A stretch of DNA of 13,513 bases, taken from an uncultured Acetatifactor sp. GTDB lineage: Bacteria; Bacillota; Clostridia; Lachnospirales; Lachnospiraceae. The position numbers were made by a program, and so were the translations under genes. The notes under the pieces were generated by a model. It was given only the letters and a program-made list of their open reading frames with translations. It was not told the DNA's origin and made no database searches. The stretch spans positions 1 through 13,513 of the forward strand of contig CAJTZD010000008.1 in the NCBI GenBank assembly GCA_910584235.1, written 5' to 3'. Shown here one piece after another: positions 6,926 to 13,513 of the stretch (positions are counted from its first letter, which is position 1; every line of letters starts with the position of its first letter).

Positions 6926-8323
6926 ATGGAAAAAATCAGATTACAGGACACCAGATTTTTAAATGAAAGCGGAAAAGAAGTAATATTCCAGGGTGTAAAC
7001 GTGCTCCACCGGGGCCGGGAAAACGGCCATCTCTATCCGGACCTTGAAAAGGCCTTTCCTTTCTTTCGGGAATCCGGCTTTAACCTCCTGCGCTTAGGGA
7101 TCTTTTGGGACGGCGCGGAGCCGGCTCCCGGCAAAGTTGATTTGGATTACTTAAACAGAGTAAAAGCCTTAGTGCGGACGGCGGAAAAATACGGTATCTA
7201 TATCCTGTTGGATATGCATCAGGATCTGTTCGCCCAGAAGTTCATTGACGGCGCGCCGGACTGGGCCTGCCTGGATGAGGGTGCTTTTCACCCTGCGCAA
7301 TGCAATCTGTGGTATGAGGCCTATCTGAAAAGCGATGCCATCATAAAAGCCGCCGACAATTTCTGGGCAGACACCCCCGCGGAGGACGGCGTTGGCCTGC
7401 TGCAGCATTACGAGGCCATGTGGGAAAAAATTGCGGAGGTTTTTGACGACTGCGACAACGTAATCGGCTTTGAACCCATGAACGAGCCTTTCATGGGGAG
7501 CCTGGCCAGGGAGTCCTTTGGGGCTGCCACTATGCAGATGATGCAAAAATACCCGGCCTTTGACATGGGCCATCCCGAAACCATTCCACCGGAGCAGGCC
7601 GGGGAATTCATGGGGCTGGTGGGGGAGAGATTCCTGGAGTTCGACCGCACTACCTTGATGGACTTTTACCGCCGCATGCAGCGGGCCATTCGCAGGAATA
7701 GCGATAAGCCTGTAGTCACAGGCGGGAATATCTATTGCAGCACGGACGTGCCCACCGGCATAGAGCGGCTGGACGACGGCCTGCAGATTTACGCGCCCCA
7801 CGGCTATGATTCCGTGGTGGACTCCGACCGGTACGAAAGCTTCAGCAAAGAAAATGTGGAACGGCTCTACCAGGGTAAACAGGCCAGCCAGGAAAGATTA
7901 GGGCTTCCCACTATCGCGGCGGAATGGGGCGCATTCCCATCCAGAGAATTCACCAATGACCTGATTGCCCATATGAACGGAATCATAGAGAAGAATTTAT
8001 GGGGAAGCGCCTACTGCGAGTATCATCCCGGCATGGAGACAGACCCTAACTTCACCGCCCTGCGCAGAGCCTACCCCATGGAGACCGCGGGGACACTGAA
8101 AGAATACCACTATGACAGGGAGAGGCTGGCACTGACCGTTACCTACGACGCCGCGCCTATGGGAGAGACAGTTCTATTTCTTCCCTTTGCACCCGGTTCT
8201 TTTGTCAGCGAACAGCCCTTTTCCCACAGAGAGCAGCCGCTGGGAGGCGGCAGCTGCCTGTGCTTTGTTCGGAGCCAGGCGCCTGGCGAGATGACGCTGG
8301 AAATTCAAGCGGAACATTCCTAA
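6926..8323 (+). CDS. Glycoside hydrolase family 5, endoglycoceramidase-like (465 aa)
   Basis: A TIM-barrel retaining beta-glycosidase of family GH5. The acid/base is E187 in FEPMNEPF (182-189), the nucleophile E333 in IAAEWGAF (330-337), and IYAPHGYDS (288-296) supplies the conserved histidine. DMHQDLFAQKF with GAPDWA (96-114) resembles the endoglycoceramidase-related branch of GH5. Residues about 395-465 look like a small C-terminal beta-sandwich. There is no signal peptide, so the enzyme should act in the cytoplasm, which argues against ceramide-linked glycolipids as substrate and for a small imported glycoside such as a plant or microbial beta-glucoside (inference). The ATG at 6926 follows AAGGAGG (6908-6914). 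The gene lies between the symporter and the alpha-L-rhamnosidase. Family assignment is secure; substrate is not. A diglycosidase releasing rutinose-type disaccharides is an alternative. Confidence 0.88.
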   Translation: MEKIRLQDTRFLNESGKEVIFQGVNVLHRGRENGHLYPDLEKAFPFFRESGFNLLRLGIFWDGAEPAPGKVDLDYLNRVKALVRTAEKYGIYILLDMHQDLFAQKFIDGAPDWACLDEGAFHPAQCNLWYEAYLKSDAIIKAADNFWADTPAEDGVGLLQHYEAMWEKIAEVFDDCDNVIGFEPMNEPFMGSLARESFGAATMQMMQKYPAFDMGHPETIPPEQAGEFMGLVGERFLEFDRTTLMDFYRRMQRAIRRNSDKPVVTGGNIYCSTDVPTGIERLDDGLQIYAPHGYDSVVDSDRYESFSKENVERLYQGKQASQERLGLPTIAAEWGAFPSREFTNDLIAHMNGIIEKNLWGSAYCEYHPGMETDPNFTALRRAYPMETAGTLKEYHYDRERLALTVTYDAAPMGETVLFLPFAPGSFVSEQPFSHREQPLGGGSCLCFVRSQAPGEMTLEIQAEHS

Positions 8324-8377
8324 GCCAAATGCATAAGCTCCCTCCATATTTTATGGCATGCAATGCAGCTATACACC

Positions 8378-8440
8378 AAACTCGTTTTTCAAAGATGGCA
8401 TACCGTCTTATGAGTTTGTACACATCTTCACGGTAAACTC
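8378..8440 (+). other. Structured intercistronic region with overlapping inverted repeats
   Basis: The 251-bp gap between the GH5 and GH78 genes (8324-8574) contains no supportable gene. Its centre folds as a hairpin: AAACTC (8378-8383) with GAGTTT (8412-8417), enclosing AAGATGG (8392-8398) with CCGTCTT (8403-8409) around a CATA loop. Competing pairings exist: TACCGT (8401-8406) with ACGGTA (8430-8435), AAGATG (8392-8397) with CATCTT (8423-8428), and GAGTTT with a second AAACTC (8435-8440). No T-tract follows, so it is not a plain terminator. It could modulate expression of the rhamnosidase or stabilise mRNA ends. A weak promoter-like pair (TTACAG 8507-8512, CATATA 8530-8535, 17-bp spacer) lies further downstream. 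Confidence 0.4.
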
Positions 8441-8574
8441 CCGAACTTTCATGCATGGGGGAGCAGCTGGCACTTTGCAGCTTATAGCATGCCTAATCCG
8501 AATTCGTTACAGATTAAGTTAAATTTTGGCATATAAAGCTGACACTACCAATAGCACATATAAGGAACAAATAT

Positions 8575-11184
8575 ATGAAAGCAATTCGCTTAAAAACAGA
8601 ATACCTCTACAACCCTGTAGGCATAGACATTAACCGCCCTCTCCTTTCCTGGAACTGCGAGGAGGGGCTTCGGCAGAGCGCCTGCCAGATACTTGCCACG
8701 GACGATTGCGGCAGACTCCTCTGGAACAGCGGCAAGACAGCCACCTCCTCCATGAGGGCAGAATGGGCCGGGGAAAGTGTTAAACCCAGGACAAAAGTCC
8801 TGTGGAAAGTGCGCCTCTGGGACGAGAACGATACCCCCGGGGACTGGGCAGAAGCCTCCTTTGAGACCGGCTTGCCCAAAGACGTCCCCTGGTCCGCCCA
8901 GTGGATTTCCGGGGATTATACCCCGGACAAGAAGCTGCGCTATCCTGTGGACTGCTTCCGCAAGATTTTTACGGTAACTAATATCCAAAAAGCCCGACTC
9001 TACATCTGCGCCTGCGGCCTGTACGAGGCAAAACTAAACGGGAAAAAGGTGGGAGACTTCGTTCTGGCCCCCGGCTACACCGATTACCGCAAAAGAGTCC
9101 AGTACCAGACCTATGACGTCACAGAACTGCTCCACGCCGGGGAGAACGTTCTCACCGTACAGCTGGCAGACGGCTGGTACCGGGGCAGCTGCGGCGCATG
9201 GGGCCTGCGGAATCAATATGGCACCCAGACGAAACTCCTGGCACAACTAGAGCTCACAGACGCAGAGGGGAATCTTTCCCATGTCTGCACCGACCAAAGC
9301 TGGCAGTGGTCCAATGACGGCCCCATCCGCTTTGCGGACAATAAGGACGGCGAGGAAGTGGACGCCGGGAAAACGCCCTCCTACTGCGGCGTCCCCCGGG
9401 TGTGCAGCCACCCGGTCATTCCCAGCGCCTCCAACAATGTACCCCTGACCGAGCATGAGACCCTGCGCCCGTCCCTCGTTACTGCCCGGGACGGCACTGA
9501 CTCGGACACCACTGCCGCCACCCCCGCTCTTAGCACTGCCCCAGGCAGCAAAGCCCTCCTTGACTTTGGCCAAAATATAGCGGGCTACCTGGCTTTTTCC
9601 CTAACTGCCAAAGCCGGGCAGAAAATCCGGCTGCGCTTCGGAGAAATGCTGGACGAAAAAGGCGAATTTACCCAGAAAAATATCCAGTGCTCCAACAAAA
9701 AAGTCACCACCCCCCTGCAGGAGATACGCTACACCTGTAAAGAGGGCCAAAATGACTACAAGACCACATTCGCTATATTCGGATTCCAATATGTGCTGAT
9801 AGAAAGCGATTTCCCCATAGACCCCCGGGCCTTTACCGCCATCGCCGTCTACTCAGACTTAGAGCGCACCGCATGGTTTGAAAGCTCCCACCCTCTTTTG
9901 AACAGGCTGTTTGACTGCACCCTCTGGAGCGCCAAAAACAACCACGCCGACCTGCCCACCGACTGCCCCACCAGAGAACGCCACGGCTGGACGGGAGACG
10001 CCCAAATATTCTGCCAGACCGCAAGCTTCCTCTTCGACTATGCCGCCTTTGCCAGAAAATACCAGAGAGACCTGACAGATGTCCAGCGCAGTAACGGCTG
10101 CTTTCGCCAGATCGTACCCATGGGCGGCGTGGACGCCTATATGAACGCCATGGACGGCTCCGCAGGCTGGTCCGATGCCGGCGTGCTCATCCCCTATACC
10201 ATTTTCACACAGTACGGGGATCTGGCCATTTTGGAAGACAACTATGACGCCATGTGTCGCTACATGCGCTACAAAGCAAACACACTGGGCAGACACTACT
10301 TCACCTCCCTGCCCACGGGTATCCGCCGGAAATACCGTAAATCTATCTGCAACTATGGCCAATCCTACGGCGAGTGGGCGGAACCTGCAGACGTAAAGCC
10401 TTTCCAGGTGTCCGATTTCATCTCCCCCCACCCGGAGGAATCCACCGCCTACCTGGTGCTCCTGGCCCAGCGCATGGCAGAAATCGCCGCCCTGCTGGGA
10501 CATACCGCGGACAGCAGGGAATTTTCCGACATAGCCCAAAAAGCAAAAGAGGGGTACAGACACCTGGTGGAGACAAAAAAGCACAGCCTGGACACAGACC
10601 GCCAGGCAAAGCTGGTGCGCCCGCTCTACCTAAAGCTCCTTGACGAAAACCAGACAAACTATGCCAAAAAACGTCTGCTGGCGGCCCTGGAGCACTATGG
10701 CTGGCGGCTGGGCACCGGCTTCCTCTCCACCCCCTTTATCCTCTATGTGCTGGCTGATATGGATATCGAATACGCCTACAGATTACTGGAAAACGAAGAA
10801 ATCCCCGGCTGGCTTTCCATGCCCAAAAACGGCGCCTCCACCATCTGGGAGAACTGGGAGGGCCCCGGAGCCGGGGACAAGGCCGCCTCCCTGAACCATT
10901 ACTCCAAAGGAGCCGTGTTTCAGTGGATATTCGACACCATGTGCGGCATCCGGGTAGACGGCGAGAACCACTTCACCATCGCCCCCAGACCCGGCGGACA
11001 TTTCACCCATGCAAAGTTTTCCTACAACAGCGTCTACGGCATGGTAGTCAGCGAATGGGAAAAGAAGCAGGCCGGAATAGAATTCCATGTGACGGTTCCC
11101 GCCGGCTGCACCGCCCTGGTGCGCCTGCCTGACGGGAGCGAACGGACGCAGGATGCGGGCGTCCGGATCTACTCCGTAGTCTGA
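8575..11184 (+). CDS. Alpha-L-rhamnosidase, family GH78 (869 aa)
   Basis: Inverting hydrolase releasing terminal alpha-L-rhamnose from glycosides. Domain order follows the family: N-terminal beta-domains (about 1-280), a beta-sandwich beginning near ALLDFGQNIAGYLAF (327-341), the (alpha/alpha)6 catalytic barrel (about 430-785), and a C-terminal beta-domain (about 790-869). Candidate catalytic residues are E468 in DCPTRERHGWTGDAQ (general acid) and E759 in STIWENWEG (general base). There is no signal peptide, so it should be cytoplasmic and act on imported substrate. Residues 300-325 form a Thr/Ala/Ser/Asp-rich segment that looks like an added linker between N-terminal domains. The ATG at 8575 follows AAGGA (8562-8566) at 8-nt spacing. 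It is the last gene of the symporter-GH5-GH78 group, with a terminator-like hairpin 137 bp after its stop. Family assignment is very firm. Confidence 0.95.
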   Translation: MKAIRLKTEYLYNPVGIDINRPLLSWNCEEGLRQSACQILATDDCGRLLWNSGKTATSSMRAEWAGESVKPRTKVLWKVRLWDENDTPGDWAEASFETGLPKDVPWSAQWISGDYTPDKKLRYPVDCFRKIFTVTNIQKARLYICACGLYEAKLNGKKVGDFVLAPGYTDYRKRVQYQTYDVTELLHAGENVLTVQLADGWYRGSCGAWGLRNQYGTQTKLLAQLELTDAEGNLSHVCTDQSWQWSNDGPIRFADNKDGEEVDAGKTPSYCGVPRVCSHPVIPSASNNVPLTEHETLRPSLVTARDGTDSDTTAATPALSTAPGSKALLDFGQNIAGYLAFSLTAKAGQKIRLRFGEMLDEKGEFTQKNIQCSNKKVTTPLQEIRYTCKEGQNDYKTTFAIFGFQYVLIESDFPIDPRAFTAIAVYSDLERTAWFESSHPLLNRLFDCTLWSAKNNHADLPTDCPTRERHGWTGDAQIFCQTASFLFDYAAFARKYQRDLTDVQRSNGCFRQIVPMGGVDAYMNAMDGSAGWSDAGVLIPYTIFTQYGDLAILEDNYDAMCRYMRYKANTLGRHYFTSLPTGIRRKYRKSICNYGQSYGEWAEPADVKPFQVSDFISPHPEESTAYLVLLAQRMAEIAALLGHTADSREFSDIAQKAKEGYRHLVETKKHSLDTDRQAKLVRPLYLKLLDENQTNYAKKRLLAALEHYGWRLGTGFLSTPFILYVLADMDIEYAYRLLENEEIPGWLSMPKNGASTIWENWEGPGAGDKAASLNHYSKGAVFQWIFDTMCGIRVDGENHFTIAPRPGGHFTHAKFSYNSVYGMVVSEWEKKQAGIEFHVTVPAGCTALVRLPDGSERTQDAGVRIYSVV

Positions 11185-11321
11185 ATCTATACTCACAAGC
11201 GGTCAAATCAGCCACCAATTCATGATGCTCGTCGCTCATAAGCCGGGTGACAATGGAAGAAGAGCATTCCATGGCAAATTATTTGGCCATCTGTATAAAA
11301 TCCCCCGCACTCCACAATAAC

Positions 11322-11372
11322 CCTCTGTATGTCTTCTCTTTAGAAAAGGTCAGCCATACAGAGGAGATTTTT
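11322..11372 (+). terminator. Rho-independent terminator-like hairpin after the GH78 gene
   Basis: CCTCTGTATG (11322-11331) and CATACAGAGG (11355-11364) form a perfect 10-bp stem, followed by AGATTTTT (11365-11372). The 23-nt loop is large, although CTTT/AAAG inside it can shorten it. The orientation suits ending the symporter-GH5-GH78 transcript. It is 137 bp from the GH78 stop, further than usual. Confidence 0.6.
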
Positions 11373-11620
11373 CATTCATAGTGACCCTTGCAGGGTGTGC
11401 TTTTTTGGTCTTCTTTTTGCCCCATGAGCCGCCGCGCAAAGCGCCGGGAGAGTGTAGACATGAATATCGTGGGAAACTCGCATTTTTCTTCCAGACCCAA
11501 CTCTTTCAGTATCTTCTTGATATCGTGCAGAAGCTCTCTATTTTATCAATGATCTTTCTCGTATTTCCGCTTGTCCCACGGAAAATCCGACAGATGACTA
11601 CATACATAATATTTTTTTGT
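11372..11620 (-). pseudogene. Possible decayed reading frame, unknown family
   Basis: In one minus-strand frame, two protein-like stretches are separated only by adjacent TGA and TAA codons (11543-11548). The upstream piece (11549-11620, 24 codons) ends SHLSDFPWDKRKYEKDH and has no start codon. The downstream piece (11372-11542, 56 residues) includes LLHDIKKILKELGLEEK and then FMSTLSRRFARRLMGQKED, ending in TGA at 11372-11374. The Lys/Glu-rich helical character looks coding, but no family was recognised. The same frame stays suggestive beyond the stop, with SSSIVTRLMSDEHHELVADL (minus strand, about 11210-11270) interrupted upstream by a TAA at 11279-11281. It may be a remnant of a gene displaced before the glycoside locus, or chance. 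Apart from the terminator and promoter, the rest of the 11185-11728 spacer shows nothing definite. Confidence 0.3.
11384..11406 (+). terminator. Short hairpin followed by T6, possible second terminator
   Basis: ACCCT (11384-11388) and AGGGT (11392-11396) form a 5-bp stem with a TGC loop, followed after GTGC by six Ts (11401-11406). It is 12 bp past the stronger hairpin and could act as a backup terminator. The stem is short and the T-run is offset by four bases. Confidence 0.3.
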
Positions 11621-11650
11621 TTACAAATATGATGCAAAAATGATGTGCAT

Positions 11651-11678
11651 TTGATGAAACATTTCCGTATGCTATAAG
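11651..11678 (+). promoter_or_regulatory. Candidate promoter of the MBOAT gene
   Basis: TTGATG (11651-11656) and TATAAG (11673-11678) are separated by 16 bp. Transcription would begin near 11685, giving a leader of about 45 nt with AAGGGGG (11713-11719) nine bases before the ATG at 11729. The upstream DNA is AT-rich. This indicates that the acyltransferase pair is expressed independently of the glycoside genes. Confidence 0.5.
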
Positions 11679-11728
11679 TATCTAATAGATAGAACACACG
11701 AGAAAACGTAAAAAGGGGGACAGCGGCT

Positions 11729-13063
11729 ATGGGATTATCCGATTTGAATTTTTTATTCCGCTTCCTGCCTGTTTTTTTATTGCTCTATTTTTTGTGTCCC
11801 ATAAAATACAGGAATACGGTGCTGTTTGGGGCCAGCGTGATTTTTTGTGCTTTGAGCAGCCTCCAGGGGGCGGCGGTCCTGTTGGTGTCCGTCACCGTCA
11901 ACTACGGACTGCTGCGCGCTATGAATTTCAGTCAAAACTCCGCCTGGCGAAAGGGATGGCTTGCCATAGCGGTTCTGTTCCAGGCAGGTCTTTTGTGCTA
12001 TTATAAGTACAGGGCCGGGGCCCTCCCGCCCGGCATCAGCTTTTATACCTTTACCCTGCTGTCCGCGGATATAGATGTGTACCGCAGAGAGGAAAGGCCT
12101 CCCAAAAGCTGGATGGAATTCGGAATCTTTGCCGCCATGTTTCCAAAGCTTTTGTCCGGCCCTATCACCCAATACCGCCATACCATTGAGCAGGTGCGAA
12201 AGCGCAGGGTAACCGCCAGGAACATTGAATACGGCGTATCTCTGATGGTAGTGGGGCTGGCATTTAAGGTCATTATCGCGGATACTATGGGAATCCTCTG
12301 GCACAGCATACAGACTGTGGGATTTGAAAGCATTTCCACTCCCTTGGCCTGGATGGGCGCCGCCGGGTACTCCGTACAGCTCCTGTTTGATTTCCAGGGA
12401 TACAGCCTGATGGCCGTAGGGCTGGGCAGCATACTGGGGTTTGACCTGCCCCGGAACTTTGACCATCCCTACCGTTCCCGCAGCATCAGCGAATATTACC
12501 GCAGATGGCATATCTCTCTGGGGCGGTGGTTTCGGGACTATCTGTACATCCCCCTGGGCGGAAGCAGAGCGGGAACGGGACGGACGATTTTCAATCTGCT
12601 GGCTGTATGGCTGGTGACAGGCATATGGCATGGGGTGACCCTGAATTTCCTCCTCTGGGGGCTGACGCTGGGCTTCTTTATCGTCATGGAGAAGCTGTGG
12701 CTGGGAAGATTCCTGGATGCTCATAAGGTATTCTCCCATCTGTATGTGTGGTTTTTAATCCCTCTGACCTGGGTGATTTTCGCCGTTACGGATTTGGAGG
12801 GACTGAGGATTTATTTTACCCGGCTGTTTCCTTTTCAGGACACGAGCATTGCGGTGAACGCAAGAGACTGGGTCATACACGGAAAGTCTTATGCGGGCTT
12901 CTTTCTGGCAGCGTTTGCGGTGTCCTGTCCGGCGGCAGATTTTATCTGGAAAAAATTCTGGAATACGCTGGCGGCAAAGGTGGTACTGTTTTGCCTGTTC
13001 TGGGTATGCGTGTACCGGATTGTAAACGGGCTGCATAATCCGTTTCTGTATTTGGGTTTTTGA
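11729..13063 (+). CDS. MBOAT-family membrane O-acyltransferase (444 aa)
   Basis: Multi-pass membrane acyltransferase of the AlgI/DltB type, which passes acyl (usually acetyl) groups across the membrane for modification of surface polysaccharides. Signature segments are present: PPGISFYTF (100-108) with DIDVYR (114-119), LLFDFQGYSLMAVGLG (218-233), YYRRWHISLGRWFRDYLYIP (256-275) and WLVTGIWHGVTLNFLLWG (294-311), where H301 is the expected catalytic histidine and H261 the second conserved one. The protein is slightly short: the loop that normally precedes the GISFYTF motif is reduced to a few residues after CYYKYRAGAL, so one hydrophobic segment may be missing. The ATG at 11729 has a strong AAGGGGG site. 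A secreted or anchored protein gene follows after 60 bp, as is typical of such modules. The acceptor polymer is unknown. Confidence 0.92.
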   Translation: MGLSDLNFLFRFLPVFLLLYFLCPIKYRNTVLFGASVIFCALSSLQGAAVLLVSVTVNYGLLRAMNFSQNSAWRKGWLAIAVLFQAGLLCYYKYRAGALPPGISFYTFTLLSADIDVYRREERPPKSWMEFGIFAAMFPKLLSGPITQYRHTIEQVRKRRVTARNIEYGVSLMVVGLAFKVIIADTMGILWHSIQTVGFESISTPLAWMGAAGYSVQLLFDFQGYSLMAVGLGSILGFDLPRNFDHPYRSRSISEYYRRWHISLGRWFRDYLYIPLGGSRAGTGRTIFNLLAVWLVTGIWHGVTLNFLLWGLTLGFFIVMEKLWLGRFLDAHKVFSHLYVWFLIPLTWVIFAVTDLEGLRIYFTRLFPFQDTSIAVNARDWVIHGKSYAGFFLAAFAVSCPAADFIWKKFWNTLAAKVVLFCLFWVCVYRIVNGLHNPFLYLGF

Positions 13064-13123
13064 TGAAAAGGGGAAAAGTTTACGTCTCATGTTCGGTCTG
13101 GGCCGGACTGATTGGAGAAATAT

Positions 13124-13513
13124 ATGAAGATACGAAAGCATACTACACCATTGTTATCTGCTCTTGCGGCCAGCATGCTCTGCGCTAACTTTGTGGCGGC
13201 TCTCAGCGCTCATGGGGCTTATCAGAAATACAATATAGACGGCTGGGGACAGCCCATTATCACTGTGCTGATGCAGGGGCTTTCCCACCAGAGGACGGAC
13301 AGCGGCTCTTCCGTGCTGGCCTCCGGCAAGTCCAGTACCGGGGAGATTCCGGATGTCCTGGCCGGGCAGCCGGATCCGGGCGTTTCCGGCAGTGTCTTCG
13401 GCGGTCCCGGCAATGGCTCTGGCGATGCTTCCGGAGACAGAAAGGGCATGGAAACTTCGGGCTCCGGCAATAATATCGGCGATGGCACTGGCGATGGTTC
13501 GGGCAATGCGCAG
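13124..13513 (+). CDS. Partial secreted/membrane-anchored partner of the MBOAT protein (130 aa seen)
   Basis: An open frame beginning with ATG at 13124, with GGAG (13114-13117) six bases upstream, runs to the window edge without a stop, so it is incomplete at its 3' end. Residues 3-6 are basic and 9-28 hydrophobic (PLLSALAASMLCANFVAALS), a signal peptide or membrane anchor. After about residue 60 the sequence becomes Ser/Gly-rich, then a Gly-Asp-Ser-Asn low-complexity linker (GDGTGDGSGNAQ at the end). Proteins encoded directly after an MBOAT gene in Firmicutes commonly have an N-terminal anchor, a flexible linker and an extracellular SGNH/DHHW-type esterase or transferase domain that completes O-acylation. 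That domain would lie beyond this window, so the function here is inferred from position only. Confidence 0.65.
   Translation, partial: MKIRKHTTPLLSALAASMLCANFVAALSAHGAYQKYNIDGWGQPIITVLMQGLSHQRTDSGSSVLASGKSSTGEIPDVLAGQPDPGVSGSVFGGPGNGSGDASGDRKGMETSGSGNNIGDGTGDGSGNAQ

Noticed and set aside
6926..8323. Naming the GH5 enzyme a true endoglycoceramidase
   Set aside because: Motifs resemble that branch, but the absence of a signal peptide and the sugar-transporter context make extracellular glycolipid cleavage unlikely.
9859..10584. 241-codon minus-strand open frame inside the GH78 gene
   Set aside because: Antisense to the catalytic barrel with its conserved Glu motif; no start signal or family resemblance.
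11381..11632. 83-codon plus-strand frame starting at GTG between GH78 and MBOAT
   Set aside because: No Shine-Dalgarno, starts directly after a terminator-like hairpin, and its hydrophobic composition follows from AT-rich DNA and from antisense of a more protein-like minus-strand frame.
1..13513. CRISPR array, IS element, prophage or tRNA-linked integration site
   Set aside because: No regularly spaced direct repeats, transposase or integrase motifs, terminal inverted repeats or tRNA-like cloverleaf were seen.

Overview
The window looks like chromosome of an anaerobic Firmicute, most likely a gut Lachnospiraceae relative. The reasons are the protein families present (an AAA-ATPase-like/PD-(D/E)XK protein, a GPH-type sugar symporter, an AraC regulator with a long N-terminal region, and an MBOAT acyltransferase followed by a secreted Gly/Ser-rich partner), purine-rich Shine-Dalgarno sites (AGGAGG, AAGGAGG, AAGGGGG), and roughly balanced GC content with AT-rich intergenic DNA. 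No rRNA, tRNA, CRISPR array, integrase or transposase was seen, and genus cannot be assigned from the sequence alone.

Left part (1-3960), minus strand: a 648-residue XRE-type regulator with a normal HTH near its N-terminus and a second HTH-like segment near residues 405-440; a 243-bp spacer packed with inverted repeats; and a 563-residue AAA-ATPase-like/PD-(D/E)XK protein with its own promoter. The most unusual non-coding element of the window lies in the spacer: 81 bp (1983-2063) that fold on paper into a clean three-way junction, followed by three more perfect hairpins up to 2159.

Middle part (4019-11184), a compact carbohydrate locus: an AraC-family regulator (minus) diverges from a GPH-family sugar:cation symporter, a GH5 endoglycosidase/beta-glucosidase-like enzyme and a GH78 alpha-L-rhamnosidase (all plus). 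Neither hydrolase has a signal peptide. The simplest reading is therefore import of an intact rhamnose-containing glycoside by the symporter, followed by cytoplasmic removal of rhamnose (GH78) and cleavage of the remaining beta-glycosidic bond (GH5). The divergent promoter region carries an AGACAAAT direct repeat with an exact 21-bp period, placed as expected for an AraC-type activator: one copy lies inside the regulator's own promoter, the other just upstream of a symporter promoter with a good -10 and no recognisable -35. The 251-bp gap before the rhamnosidase gene contains overlapping inverted repeats that could form alternative hairpins.

Right part (11185-13513): a spacer of about 540 bp holds a rho-independent terminator-like hairpin, a possible decayed minus-strand reading frame and a promoter. 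It is followed by an MBOAT O-acyltransferase gene and the beginning of a secreted or membrane-anchored protein with a Gly/Ser/Asp-rich linker, which runs off the window. That pair resembles cell-surface polysaccharide O-acylation modules and seems unrelated to the glycoside locus.

Nothing here is clearly a new defence or mobile system. The best candidates for something undescribed are the structured spacer at 1983-2159, the double-HTH regulator beside it, and the exact substrate of the GH5/GH78 pathway.
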